DNA of 64,000 nt. Origin: Cymodocea nodosa (taxonomy: Eukaryota > Streptophyta > Magnoliopsida > Alismatales > Cymodoceaceae). The stretch spans positions 18,302,501 through 18,366,500 of the forward strand of contig CM072341.1 in NCBI GenBank assembly GCA_036874045.1, in the 5' to 3' direction. The notes below the pieces were generated by a model. That model did not search any database. It was not told where the DNA came from and saw nothing but the letters and a program-made list of their open reading frames with translations. The translations under genes were made by a program, and so were the position numbers. Positions 52,201-62,342 of the stretch are shown here, piece after piece. Each line of letters begins with the position of its first letter. Position 1 is the stretch's first letter.

Positions 52201-55200
52201 CCTTTGAGTAATCGCCCAAATTCCATGTGAAAGCTTTCCAGTGAAATAAAGGGCAGGAAATTATTGAAGACTTTATGTAGGAGAGGATTCTGATTTCCAA
52301 ACATCCTTGATAACTTTGCAAGAGAAGAAAAGATGATCACAGTCCTCGATCTTATCCCCACAGAAGCGGCAAAACACATCATCCTTGGCCCATTTTCTGT
52401 GAAATGCCTGGGTAACCAATTGCTTGTGTGCAAGTAACCACATGCAAAGCCTTGTCCATGATGGTGAGCCACAAGCCCAAACCAAGGAATGTAGCACTAT
52501 TTGCTGCCAGGTGGACCACTAACGAACCTGTAGCAGCTTCTCACAGTATATTTACCTGAGCTTTCTAAGGGCCAGACTCTCATATCCTGCCCTTCCAAAG
52601 GTGGGCCAAAAGTGGACGGCAACATTAGCTTGGAGCTTAGCTCAGCAATTTCATTGTCTTTAAGATTCCTCCTTAACTTGACGTCCCATTTCCAAGAATT
52701 ATCCAAGTGACAACCCATACCTGCCACTGTCTCCTGTTTCAAAGATGTGAGGCCATAGAGTCTACAGAAAACTCTCTGCAAAGTTGAGGAGAGCACACCA
52801 CCTATCATCCCAAAATCTGGTCTTCCTGCCATCTCTTAGCTTTGTAAATATCAGAGCATTAAACAAACCTTGCAAAGAAGAAATCATTCTCCAGAAATGT
52901 GATGATTGAGATCTACTTCCCAAATGAGGACTGTATTTGCTATTAATCACCCTAACCCAAAGATCTTTTGTCCTCAGCTACAACCTCCATAGCCACTTAT
53001 ACAGAAGGGCTGTGTTGAAATCTAATTAAGTTTTCTTTGACATTGCAGAAATATGAGACATTCAATTCAAACTAAGTGAATATGAGTGGAGAGTTTTCTT
53101 TACTATATATGTGCAAGTTTCCTTTTCCACTTTCATTGTAGGACTATTTCAACAGACATAATACCTTCAGTCTCTTTCTTATTTATTATTGAAGCATTGC
53201 TTTACAAAACTAATAATTTAAATAGTAAAATATTGTTACCATACATTTCTTGTCAGTTACTAGCATAATCCAAAATTGACCGGTAAACATTTTAATATTA
53301 TTGATATATATGTTTCCTACAGTTTTGGCAAAGAGAAGCTGCAAGTTTGAGGCAGCAACTGCAAAATCTGCAAGAGAATAATCGGTAAAACCTCTCCTTT
53401 ACTGATGCATTGCATGCTCATTTCTAGTTGTTCAAGTACAAAGCAACGACAATTTATATAAATTGGAAAAATGAAGAACAAGGTCCTCATATAAGATGGA
53501 CAGACATACAAAAAAATCTCAAGGAAAAAAAGTTAAAAATAAAATCCAAATTTTTTAATCGCATACTCTCACTAAAAAAATTCATCTCTGGTGAATCGTA
53601 AAATGTTCAAACAAAGCATAGGATCTAAACTGGGCATCTTGAGAACATCTACCACCAGTAACATATGAAATAATTAAGAATATTGAAGCATACGTTCAAA
53701 CAGGATTCTATTAGGAGTTAAAGGTAAAAACCTGTGATAAACACAAATAATTGCTGGACTCCAAAACTTGTAAGATGGAAAAACATCAATTTTGATCTTC
53801 AAGTGGCTGAAAATGGATTGAGATCATGAGTTATTCTTCAAAGAAGTACCATAAAAGGGTTGGTCCATGGCAGAAAGTAGAGGCAAGAAATGCTGTGTAT
53901 GTGGGTAAATGGTCCACTTATATAAGCTAAATATGGACCCAGAAAATATTGTCATATAGGTTGCAGAAGAAGGGCTTAGCAACTTAAGCATACCGAATTT
54001 CACAAAAAGCATTAACATACAGCAGACTTTCGTGGATATACCAACTCATTGGCAATTTTGCAATATTCAACCAGAATCTTATGTATCCAGTACATTTAAT
54101 TATAAGCAGAAGATTTGGTATTCCTATTGAGATTTGGAAATGCATAAGTAAAATAGAGATTAAGTAGTTAACTAAATTTTTTATTATAATTTTAACGACT
54201 AAGAAGATGTCAAATGAATGGAAAACTAATTGGAATAAGAAGTGCCTACTTACTTTCCTTTCTCTTAAGCAACTAAGCAAAAAATGACTTGAAATGTGAA
54301 TTTTTGCATTAGAATCAACTTCTCTTCTCTCCACCCAAGCAACTAGACAGCTGTCTATGGACCAAACCTGTTAGAAAGATGCCCCTCTATTACATAACTT
54401 ATGTTACAAATTAAATAGCAGTGAATATGAAGACCTATTTTTTCCAAAAGAAATAGCTTACTACACTTTGATCAATTCAGATTATCATCATGTAGAATAT
54501 GATGGTTTCCATTTCATGATAGCAGGCAATTGATGGGTGAAGAGCTTTCTGGGTTGAGTGTCAAAGATCTACAGAATCTGGAGAATCAACTTGAAATGAG
54601 TCTACGTGGTGTACGGATGAAGAAGGTTAAATATAGCATAGCATGAAAATGGTCTAATTTCCAAATCATGTAACCTTCAATATGCAGTAATTCATCTTTC
54701 CCTTTTCTGTAGGATCAACTTTTAACCGATGAAATTCAAGAACTCCACCGAAAGGTCCTCCAGATACAATGATGCCAGTTAATCAAAATACATTGCACTC
54801 CATCATTCTAACTCTCACTGTTTCTGTTGCAGGGGAACCTTATTCACCAAGAAAATTTAGAATTGTACAAGAAGGTAAACCTCATTCGCCAAGAAAACAT
54901 GGAATTATATAAGAAGGTACTATGTTAAAACCACTAATTCTAACTCCTGATTATGCTGATTTCTATGGACCTCTCTATCACTATGTAGTTCTAGTGCAAC
55001 ACAGTAATAAAAGAGATACACCCACATTCAACCTTGCACTAAAAAAATTGATGCAAATTTATGAGAAGTTTTCCACTCGCACGTGTGCTGAGAACTAATC
55101 AACTTATCATGTCAAGGTTCATGAAATCAGGGGCATGTAGAATATATGTAATCTTGTGGGTTATGATAGCACTGAATGGTTCTATGCAGTTGCTAATGCA

Positions 55201-55515
55201 CACACATAAATGTGAACTAGTTTTTAATTTTTACCATAATCTAAGCATGAACTTGCATCTCAGGTTTATGCCCCAAGGGAAGTAGATGATGTTGAGACTA
55301 ATGCACTTGCTCAAAATGGTCGAAGCATTGCAAAAGACATGAATCCGCCAATTCATCTTGAACTAAATCAGCCAAAACAGCAAACATGTGAAGCGTTATC
55401 AACTCCAAAGCTAGGGTAATATCAAATCAATTGCTTTCAGTATATTCCCATCATTTCCTGTTTTTTCATCTCTTAAAATTTGGGTGTGTTTCCTTGCAGA
55501 TTACAATTGCATTAA
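37231..55515 (+). CDS. MIKC-type MADS-box transcription factor, AGL17/ANR1 clade
   Basis: DNA-binding nuclear regulator; relatives such as Arabidopsis ANR1 and rice OsMADS23/25/27/57 act in root, nitrate and hormone responses. Exons: 37231-37412 (MADS domain, start [14 protein letters not shown]), 47832-47910 (I region, [16 protein letters not shown]), 53323-53384 ([13 protein letters not shown]), 54526-54625, 54713-54754, 54833-54916 (K domain), 55264-55415 and 55500-55515 (C region, ending LGLQLH). Exon sizes 182, 79, 62, 100, 42 are canonical for MIKC genes; the sum is 717 bp, 238 aa plus stop, with no disruption. Introns 1 (10.4 kb) and 2 (5.4 kb) are swollen by transposons. Exon 3 carries a miR444-type target site. 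I cannot assign a specific orthologue. Confidence 0.95.
37413..39682 (+). other. Proximal part of MADS intron 1
   Basis: AT-rich intron sequence with a TCC/ACC trinucleotide run around 37447-37486 and AT-dinucleotide stretches near 37555-37600. First introns of MIKC genes often contain regulatory elements, but I could not pinpoint any. No TE domain was recognised in this part. Confidence 0.5.
39683..40301 (+). repeat. Left copy of a 0.6-kb direct repeat flanking the Copia element
   Basis: Nearly identical to 45146-45758, with scattered substitutions and a few small indels (for example CAAGCAATTGAATGC here against CAATGAATGC there). It ends exactly where the Copia 5' LTR starts. It is not part of the LTR, because the order is repeat, LTR, interior, LTR, repeat. 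No coding function is seen. Confidence 0.9.
40302..40549 (+). repeat. 5' LTR of the Copia element (internally deleted)
   Basis: Starts TGTTAAATGG and ends CCAACA. Aligned to the 3' LTR it lacks about 170 bp after AATTAAAATAG, including the TATATATATAG segment that could be the promoter. The remainder (TAAGTAAAGTGTGATTGCT, GGTGTTGATTCTCCTTC) matches closely. Confidence 0.8.
44757..45145 (+). repeat. 3' LTR of the Copia element (3' end truncated)
   Basis: Starts TGTTAAATGG behind the purine tract AAGGTGAAGAT. It contains the internal segment missing from the 5' LTR, but lacks the last ~40 bp present there, stopping near TTCTTTCCCA where the right flanking repeat begins. Confidence 0.8.
45146..45758 (+). 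repeat. Right copy of the 0.6-kb direct repeat flanking the Copia element
   Basis: Begins TGATATTGTCTATG directly after the truncated 3' LTR and ends AATGGAATATATAAG, the same bases that precede the 5' LTR on the left. The sequence beyond (AATAAGGGAGAC) is probably the original continuation of the intron. Confidence 0.9.
45880..46990 (+). mobile_element. Decayed LINE reverse transcriptase remnant in MADS intron 1
   Basis: Broken frames read [19 protein letters not shown], then [15 protein letters not shown], then a later piece resembling [17 protein letters not shown]. These match, in order, the middle and C-terminal parts of plant L1-type RT domains (the FMPGRSTMEAI, LWWVLEKKGV and APIEDKMRENR motifs). 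There are many stops and frameshifts and the sequence is AT-shifted, so this is an old copy. Confidence 0.65.
46991..47831 (+). other. Distal MADS intron 1
   Basis: AT-rich sequence, then a moderately GC-balanced stretch (47330-47700) with short unrecognised frames. It ends at the exon 2 acceptor, 47830-47831. Confidence 0.5.
47911..49450 (+). other. Proximal MADS intron 2, with microsatellites
   Basis: No coding signal. Simple repeats are a GA/GGGA run at 49102-49130 and a TA run of about 20 units at 49177-49218. Confidence 0.6.
49680..51420 (-). mobile_element. Heavily decayed Ty1/Copia remnant, reverse orientation, in MADS intron 2
   Basis: Minus-strand translations in changing frames show Copia pieces in the right order. 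Near 51060-50880 is an integrase-like stretch ([18 protein letters not shown]). At 50600-50300 is RT ([17 protein letters not shown], then [11 protein letters not shown]). At 50150-50100 is the RT active-site relative [13 protein letters not shown], and at 49990-49740 the post-RT segment ([13 protein letters not shown]). Frameshifts and stops are numerous. LTRs were not found and the borders are approximate. Confidence 0.65.
51882..53017 (-). mobile_element. 5'-truncated LINE with poly-A tail and target-site duplication in MADS intron 2
   Basis: Minus-strand reading gives the end of an L1-type ORF2: [13 protein letters not shown] (~52830), then a zinc-binding RT tail with [18 protein letters not shown] (~52375-52310). 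A 3' UTR follows, ending in a poly-A tail seen as T-rich sequence at 51882-51891. Flanks AAATCTAATAAAG (ending 51881) and AAATCTAATTAAG (53018-53030) are a target-site duplication. 5' truncation is typical of LINE insertion. It lies about 300 bp upstream of MADS exon 3. Confidence 0.85.
53343..53364 (+). promoter_or_regulatory. miR444 target site in MADS exon 3
   Basis: The sequence AAGTTTGAGGCAGCAACTGC, followed by AA, within the SLRQQLQ codons is complementary to miR444 as I recall it (family core GCAGUUGCUGCCUCAAGC). The single difference is a G:U wobble near the miRNA 3' end. miR444 is a monocot family that cleaves AGL17-clade MADS mRNAs at this same exon. The match is seen; cleavage is inferred. 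Confidence 0.8.
54833..54916 (+). repeat. 42-bp tandem duplication forming a double-length K-box exon
   Basis: The exon encodes [14 protein letters not shown] followed by [14 protein letters not shown], two 14-residue versions of one unit. Most MIKC genes have a single 42-bp exon here. A doubled motif is, as far as I recall, shared by other AGL17/ANR1-clade proteins, so the duplication is probably old. The first half ends AAGAAG followed by GTAAAC, a cryptic splice donor that could shorten the exon by one in-frame repeat. Confidence 0.8.
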
Positions 55516-57225
55516 CAATAGAGATCCTGAAGGCCATCTCTTCATACCTGAAGTGCTTACAGATATCATTTTATTGTTTCCCTTGTGTTCTTTTATCATT
55601 CAGTGTATTAAGAAAGTCAATGTTAATAACCAGGACAAAGAAACATATAACATGCTATGCTAAATGACTGATTTTCTGTGTAAAGATGTCCAAGGAATAA
55701 GGGCAGAGTCTAGCGGAGCCTTTTCCTATATGTGTAAGTTGAGATCTTACTACTTGGTTTATTTTATGTGCACATGTGATTGCATCAAAGCATTTATATT
55801 GTACATCATTTTTCTAACTCCTACTGCTACTTCTATTGCAGATGAAGCTATATGTCTAACTTATACCATTATGGAATGTATAAACTATAAATTATATGTC
55901 TAATCTGTGTCATTTGAAAAAGTTATTCAAAATCTTAAACTATTTATATTGAAATTATTATTTATTTAATCTTATATACAAGACAGGTTGACTTTGGACA
56001 ATTACTTAAACCACAAATTTAAATCATGTCCTATTTAAATCCTCAAATCACATTGGTGTTTCCTAGTCACATTTCATGTCCATGTTCTTTGACAATTGGC
56101 TCCAACCATAGCCTATTGATCAATGATAGAGCTCAGTATGCCAGTGGAAATATGATTCCATCTAGCCAAAAGTAGATGCTCCTGAGAACTATCTTAGCAT
56201 GATATGGTTTGTGGTACCACATAAGTTTCTTAATAGTACACAAGAGAATCATAATTTGTGCAGATGATACCATGTGGAACAAAGAAATAGACAGGCAGGA
56301 AGGTAAACATAAACAAATCAACAGAAAAAATAAGAATCAATGGGAAGTAGATATCATCAACAGTGTATGGTAGGAAAGCAAGAACAAGCCTCAAGGCACC
56401 TGGAATAGTACATTGGCATACAGTTGCATAAATTCTGCACTTCGACCAGCACACAGAATGCATTGTGTTGATGCACAGATGTGCAAATGTGTATGCATGT
56501 GACAGTTCTGATATACACAAACCCATGTGTGACATGGCACCCATAGTTTTTTTGCAATCTGGCGCACACAAATGTACACAAGAAGAAATGTGCACCTATA
56601 CATCACCACTTTGTTCTCTTTTTTTCTGCTCCTACATCAGTGATGGAGGAAAAGGAAGACAGTGCAGTGTTTAGAGGTGATAAAAAACTAGAGTTAAGGA
56701 TTCCTTTCATGTTTAGAAAACGATCTAAATATCACGTGAATAGAAAAGAACTAAGAGAGATCCTTATTGCTTTAGGGTTAATCCCCCACATGCAAGGTAT
56801 GTGAATCTCAATTATAAATATCCTGTTTGACATCTCCAAAATCCTTTTAGTGGAATAAATTCATGTATTTCACAAGTTATACATTGCAAACCCTACATAC
56901 TTGAATTTACATATTTCCTGATACCCTTGAAAGATTCTTGCAACAAAACATCCAAATTATTTTTAAATTTTATGAAATTTTATAGATATATTCCTAACTT
57001 CATTTAAGCTGAAGATGAAGCTTGTATGTCTAGCTTTTCATCTTAATGTAGTCACATTATTAGGACAATATACCTTATCTTCAAGGTACCTTAGATTGAT
57101 GGAGATCACTCTAAGTGGGTAGACCCTCCAATAGCTTGATTTTGATGGGCATGCAGATGTATGCAGCGATATTAGGTATGTATTAGTTAAACTACAATGA
57201 CATCATTGTAGATTGTGCTAGGTGA
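55516..57225. other. MADS gene 3' flank
   Basis: Probable 3' UTR, then AT-rich intergenic DNA. Overlapping minus-strand frames at 56230-56609 are rich in Cys and His but are open in three frames at once and match nothing I recognise. Confidence 0.4.
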
Positions 57226-57930
57226 AGGTATATGTCAGACTAAAGGAATAGAGATTCTCATTAGTTTAAGGGATTTAAGGGGGCCACCCTTAAAGCTTAC
57301 AAACATGTAACTTGGATATGTGGATTACTTGATAAGCATAGTTGTCTCCAAAATATCCAAGGCATCCTAATGGGATGGAAAATTTCCAATGTTTATCAAA
57401 AGAAATTTCCCAAATGCCATTCCATTAGGAGATTGAGTCCATTGTAGAACTAGTGCAAAGCACAGAACCTATCTCTAAACCCTATATTGTATGGCACTAG
57501 TTAAGTTACAAGAGTTGATGAACCAACTCCAAGAACTCACACAAGGACTTTTTTTGCCTGTCTATTGACCATGGCATATCATTCATATTTGTAAGAAAAA
57601 AAGATGACTCTTGGATTGTGCATCAACTATAGGAGACAGAACCACCTCACTATCAGGAGGCAGTATCCTTGTCAAGAATTGATGATTTATTTGACCAACT
57701 ACAGTCAGTGACAATCTTCTCAAGATTAAACTAAGTCAAGATACCACCAGCTCAAGATGAAGGATGCAAATATTCCAAATATTGCATTTCAAACCAGGTA
57801 TAGATGCAAAAAGTTAACGAATATGCCTTTATAGCATACTGATATCCTATAAACATTTATGAATTTGATTAAATGGATGTTCTACCCCTTACTAAGATTA
57901 GTTTGTAGTGATATTTGTAGAAGATATGCT
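57226..57930 (+). mobile_element. Ty3/Gypsy reverse transcriptase remnant
   Basis: Translations in shifting frames give LQELMNQLQELTQGLF, VRKKDDSW, then SRIDDLFDQLQSVTIFS. These correspond to the start of Gypsy RT (KELKEQLQELLDKGF, VKKKDGSLR, PRIDDLFDQLQGA). There are several stops and frameshifts. Only the N-terminal half of RT is visible; no LTR, integrase or protease was found. Confidence 0.75.
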
Positions 57931-57999
57931 AGTCAATTACTCAATATAAAGACAACTATGTCCCACTTGAGGATAGTATTGAAGAGAAAGGAACATCCA

Positions 58000-58330
58000 T
58001 TGTATGCAAAACTTTTCAGACGTGATATTCCTCTTGAGCTTGTTTACACGTGAAAGTGAGAATATTCACCCGCAGATTGAACAGCCAAGGGGAAAAAGGA
58101 TCCCCTTGCGACATGCCTCTCCTATAATGGAAAAATTTTCCTATTGTCTCATTGTTAAGGAGTGCTCCTTAGCAGAGTGCAGGATGTTTCCAATCCGTTG
58201 AATCCATTTTGGCGGGAAACCATAAGCCAATAACACGTCAGATAAGAATCTCCATCTAATATAGTCAAAAGCTATGCAGAAGTCCGCCTTTAGGTGCAGA
58301 CACGTTTATTTGTGTTGCGAGAACCCATCC
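58000..58330 (-). mobile_element. LINE reverse transcriptase remnant
   Basis: The minus strand reads FDYIRWRFLSDVLLAYGFPPKW, then in another frame FFHYRRGMSQGDPFPLG, matching the L1 RT block with KAFDSVEW and the RGLRQGDPLSP motif. It is a short, frameshifted fragment, unrelated in position to the other LINE copies in this window. Confidence 0.7.
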
Positions 58331-58981
58331 AACAATTAATGTTTCTGAAAATAACATGGTCACTAGTATTTATATTACAATTAATATTAATAAATGAAAT
58401 AACCAATAAAATTGATATTATTAAATATTAAATATAATTATACTGCTAATATGAAGATTATAATGATAGAAAAGAATGTAATCTTAATTCGATTTAATTG
58501 TAATATTCACATGGACCCAAGGGCATATTCATGAACAGACAAAAAAGCTCAACCAAAATCATACAAACGCGAGAATTCTCGGATTCTGTAGAATGAAGTT
58601 CAAAAGTATCGTTTATAATCCACCCGATTTTAGGAAAAATGTCACGAGATAGGGTGTTTGGATAAGATTATGAGCCAAATGCAAAAATCGGGGAAATCTG
58701 GACACCCATATGCCAATCCAAACGCTACCACAGATGTTTATTTTTATGAATGTAAAGTAAGTAGTGAATATTTAATTAATTAAACATGGAAGTGCGTTGA
58801 AAGTAAAATTATGAGTAGATTCATGGAAAATAATTAGAGTCGGGATGTCGGAATGTTACAGATGCAAACAATATGAGATAATCCAGTGCTAAAAAAACAG
58901 CAAACAGTACAAAACTAAATCGAATATAATTTTATCTGAGCCACAAGTTCGAGATTAATTATAGAAAAAAAGAGAGGAGAG

Positions 58982-59066
58982 ATTAAAAACATGTATTCAA
59001 CAGATAAGATCGTGCAACATTAAAAACATGTATTCAACAGATAAGATCGTGCAACATTAAAAACGT
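58982..59066. repeat. 37-bp perfect tandem duplication
   Basis: ATTAAAAACATGTATTCAAC, continuing to CGTGCAAC, occurs twice back to back (58982-59018, 59019-59055), followed by the start of a third unit. Perfect identity suggests a recent slippage event. It lies just downstream of the candidate donor of the orphan minus-strand exon. Confidence 0.9.
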
Positions 59067-59088
59067 CAAAGTGGGGAACTGTTCTAAC

Positions 59089-59480
59089 CTGGTGACAACG
59101 GGAATACCGTATTTCCTCCCGAGCAAAAAACCCGCAGCATAGTCAAAAAACGCTAGACTCGGAAGATTTAGCCTGGAAGCGCCATGAAATCGAACAAACC
59201 AGTCCAAAATCCAGAACGAGAAATCCATCCACCGATGGAAGGGTATCGCAGATGAAGAAGAAAACCGCATTGCAGGTGGCAGGGAGAGCCTGGAGTGAAG
59301 AAATGGTGGCGAAGCGAGCGGGTAAAGTGCGCCATCGCCGAGCGAAGGCGGAGGCGGAGGAGAAAGAGCCGTCGATGACGGGGCGTATCTCCCGAAGAAG
59401 AGGCGAGAAAATGCAACGCACGCAGAGAGGGAGAGAGAAATATCTCCCGAAGGAAGGACGGCGTGTGGCCCGCGTCGATT
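59089..59480 (-). other. Orphan GC-rich promoter/first-exon-like segment
   Basis: This CpG-rich block contrasts with AT-rich surroundings and reads on the minus strand like a plant 5' region: a CT-rich leader, ATG codons, then an open frame from 59270 (MRFSSSSAIPFHRWMDF) to a donor-like ACCAG followed by GTTAGAAC at 59089. I do not recognise the protein and found no downstream exon between 55.5 and 59 kb. It could be the first exon of a gene broken by transposons, a captured gene fragment, or a leader exon of a non-coding transcript. Confidence 0.35.
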
Positions 59481-60099
59481 GTGGACGAATATTTATGTAC
59501 CGATATTTATCTCAGGATCATTAATCAAATAATTTTAATTAAAATTATTTTATTGCAATTTAAAGTATTAAAATTTATATTTTAACGAAGATAAAAATTA
59601 CCGGACAGCTACGATGTAAACAAAGAAAGAGACAATACAGTAATCATTGATTACGTCCCTACAATTATCGTGAAAGTAATTTTGTATAATAGTTGAAAGG
59701 TCCAACACACATTTTCGATTATCCTAAGTGAGGTGCAACTAATCAGGGGTTTATGTACGTGGAGTAGCATATATTATTTATTTTTGTGACTTTCACTCTT
59801 ACAGATCAAGTTTGGTCCTCGATATATTCACTTCAGTTGAATTTATTACAAAGAGGTTAATTGTTTCAATGATTATTTTCGAGATCAAATTATTGAAACA
59901 GAAATAATCTATCATTGCCGAACATATAGATAATGGTTAAACTAAGCTCTATGTCACGGTAATTCACTCTTATGTTTATGCACGTCGTAAAGTTTGAAAA
60001 TAAGAGCAACATAAAGTTCAATTTTTTATAAATTAAAAAATTTAGATTCTTAAGAAAATTTAAGATATTTATGTACATCTTAAAAAGTTAAAAAAGTTA
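59481..60099. other. AT-rich spacer between orphan exon and Harbinger transposon
   Basis: No coding signal or recognisable repeat ends; probably includes one terminus of the Harbinger element, too diverged to place. Confidence 0.4.
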
Positions 60100-60594
60100 A
60101 GATTTTCATGAAGAAGTTTGTATCGAAGAGAATATTTAAAATTAAAATATATTTTTTTAATCAAAATACTTTAATAATTAATTTTAATTTATTCTATTTA
60201 TTTACTTCATAATACTTCCATTTTAAGAAAAAATATCAATTCTTCTTATTTTTATTTATTAATAATGTACCAAATAAATTAAACAAAAGTTATATTGTCC
60301 ATTACCTATTTAAACATAACATATCACAAATAATTACATTTCAAAATTGTTAACTAACATCCAACATATAAATAAAATTTACAACATAAATATAAATTGT
60401 CAACATACAAATGTTCAAATATTGTAACATAATAATACAACAAAGTTACATATGTAATGATCTAAAAATCATGCACATCCCACATAGCAATCTTAATGTT
60501 GTCATGCATTTTATCTACTATTTGTTTTCTTTGTTTTTGTATCATTTCTAATGTATTATCTATCTATGAAAGTTTATCTTTAATAATTCCAATT

Positions 60595-61825
60595 TCTTCA
60601 TTTTTTAGATCAAATTTCAGCTAACTCATTTTCTAGATCTTCTAATGAATCTACCATGTTAGCTCTACATATAAAATTATGTAGTAGGAAGCAAATCATC
60701 ATAATCTTTGTTTGTGTATCATAAGGATATGACATATGTCTTCGTAAGATTGCAAAACAATATTTAACAACTTCAAATGATCGTTCAATCATTGACCTTA
60801 ATTGTGAATGTCTATAATTAAAGTTTTTGACTGTATTTTCTAGAAGTCTATTTGTTTTCATATTTAGATAAATGATATCTCACTCCTTGATATAGACAAA
60901 TAAATTCAAGTCGATTAAGATAACTAGCATCAATCAAGTAAAACTTATTTGTATACAATTAAAAATTAGTGTAAAAAAAAATGTTCAATAATGTCATTTC
61001 ATACCTAGTGGAACCCTGAATAGATGACGTCTTGTGATTACATCTCAAAGGATTCTTACATTAGAAGCTGATCATTCCCAACCACTAAGAATATATGTAA
61101 ATTCCATATCAAAATTACATGTGACCATAACATTTTGACTTAACTCTCATTTTCTATTCTTAAATCTTATCGTTTGTCGTCTATAAATAGTTGCCTTAAT
61201 ATGTGTTCTATCAATAGCACCAATGTAATCTTGTTAACATATAAATAAGAAAATGAGAAAAAATTAATGTACAAATCACTTCCATATAAAAATATATATT
61301 TACCTTAAAATAAAGATACACATTTGAATCATTCAGTATTCTACTTAGAGTTGATATTGGAAGTATTGCAATAAGCTATTTATGTAAATTCAAAAGTACT
61401 TCATTGAAGTACATACTAATAGCCTATGTAGATCAAGAGAAGTGCTCCCTTGTTACTTTATATCGTTGTTTTTGACCAACAGTAATGAGAAAGAATGTAA
61501 AGTTCTCTTCGACACTAACATTGTTTGTATTTCCCATGTCATTTTCTCTTCGTAACAAATTACAGAAGTCAAGGAATACATATTGACTTATTCTATATAC
61601 ATTTTGACAATTATATACTTGATGTGGTAATAATGGATCTAATAATCTTATAATGTAGTCATGTCTTTCTCTATTATAAATGCAATGTGTAATACTAGTT
61701 AATGTACTTGACATATACACAATACCTATAAGGAAGTTCCACAATGAAAGAATTAACATTTGTCGTCTTTCTACTTCTTCCTTGAGCATATTCTCTAACA
61801 ATTCCAAACCATCCATATCATTCAT
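60595..61825 (-). pseudogene. PIF/Harbinger DDE transposase (nuclease-like), broken
   Basis: The reading starts MNDMDGLELLENML and passes conserved blocks in order: YRISQYVFLDFCNLLRR, NVSVEENFTFFLITVG, YFNEVLLNLHK, GAIDRTHIKA (first catalytic Asp), FDMEFTYILSGWE, then SASNVRIL where the second catalytic Asp appears as Asn. Next are KFYLIDASY and YQGVRYHL, and finally NYRHSQLRSMIERSFEVVK with the catalytic Glu, then YPYDTQTKIMMICFLLHNFI. There are several stops (near 61433, 61395, 61140, 61070) and at least one frameshift near 60860. Expected length about 400 aa. Non-functional. Confidence 0.85.
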
Positions 61826-62342
61826 GATAATTATTATCTACAAGAAGGAATGAGATTAATACACCTTTTCCTAAAAATCTATAGGAATCTTCAAAAATAA
61901 TAAAAACATTTATTTGACATAACAAGATTTATATAAAATATCAAATAATGAAGCATTCACATATGAAAATCAATAGTCATCATCATTGTCTAAAATTCAA
62001 CATTACACATTATTCACCATAATAATAAAGTTCATTACATTTGTCAACATTACTCAACAATAGAAAAGGCATTCATAAGTTATGATACTTTATTCATTCT
62101 ATTCTTATTTCTGTTGAGATATTAATAAATTATTCTACTAATTCTTTTCTTTATAACAAAGTCATTGCTTTGAATTTTTCACTGTTACTAAGACTTTCAA
62201 TTCATAGTAATGTTTCTATAGCTTGTATTGTAAGACTTCTTTGTTTTACTTTCAAATGCAACATTTGTTATTGCACTTTAACTTGTTTCTGAATTTGAAG
62301 TTGTTATTTCTATATGTTTGTCACATTATCATAATATTCTTA

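Noticed and set aside
55180..55200. TGCAGTTGCT as a candidate miR444 star arm
   Set aside because: Only 10 bases agree with the required inverted copy of the target; the rest diverges, so it is probably chance.
56230..56609. Cys/His-rich minus-strand ORFs resembling a zinc-rich protein
   Set aside because: Three frames are open over the same bases, with no spaced metal-binding motif; looks like chance from a CA/TG-rich stretch.
58651..58729. Small foldback with GGTGTTTGGATAAG and CCAATCCAAACGC arms
   Set aside because: The inverted repeat is short and imperfect and no target duplication is visible; could be a solo MITE end but not supportable.
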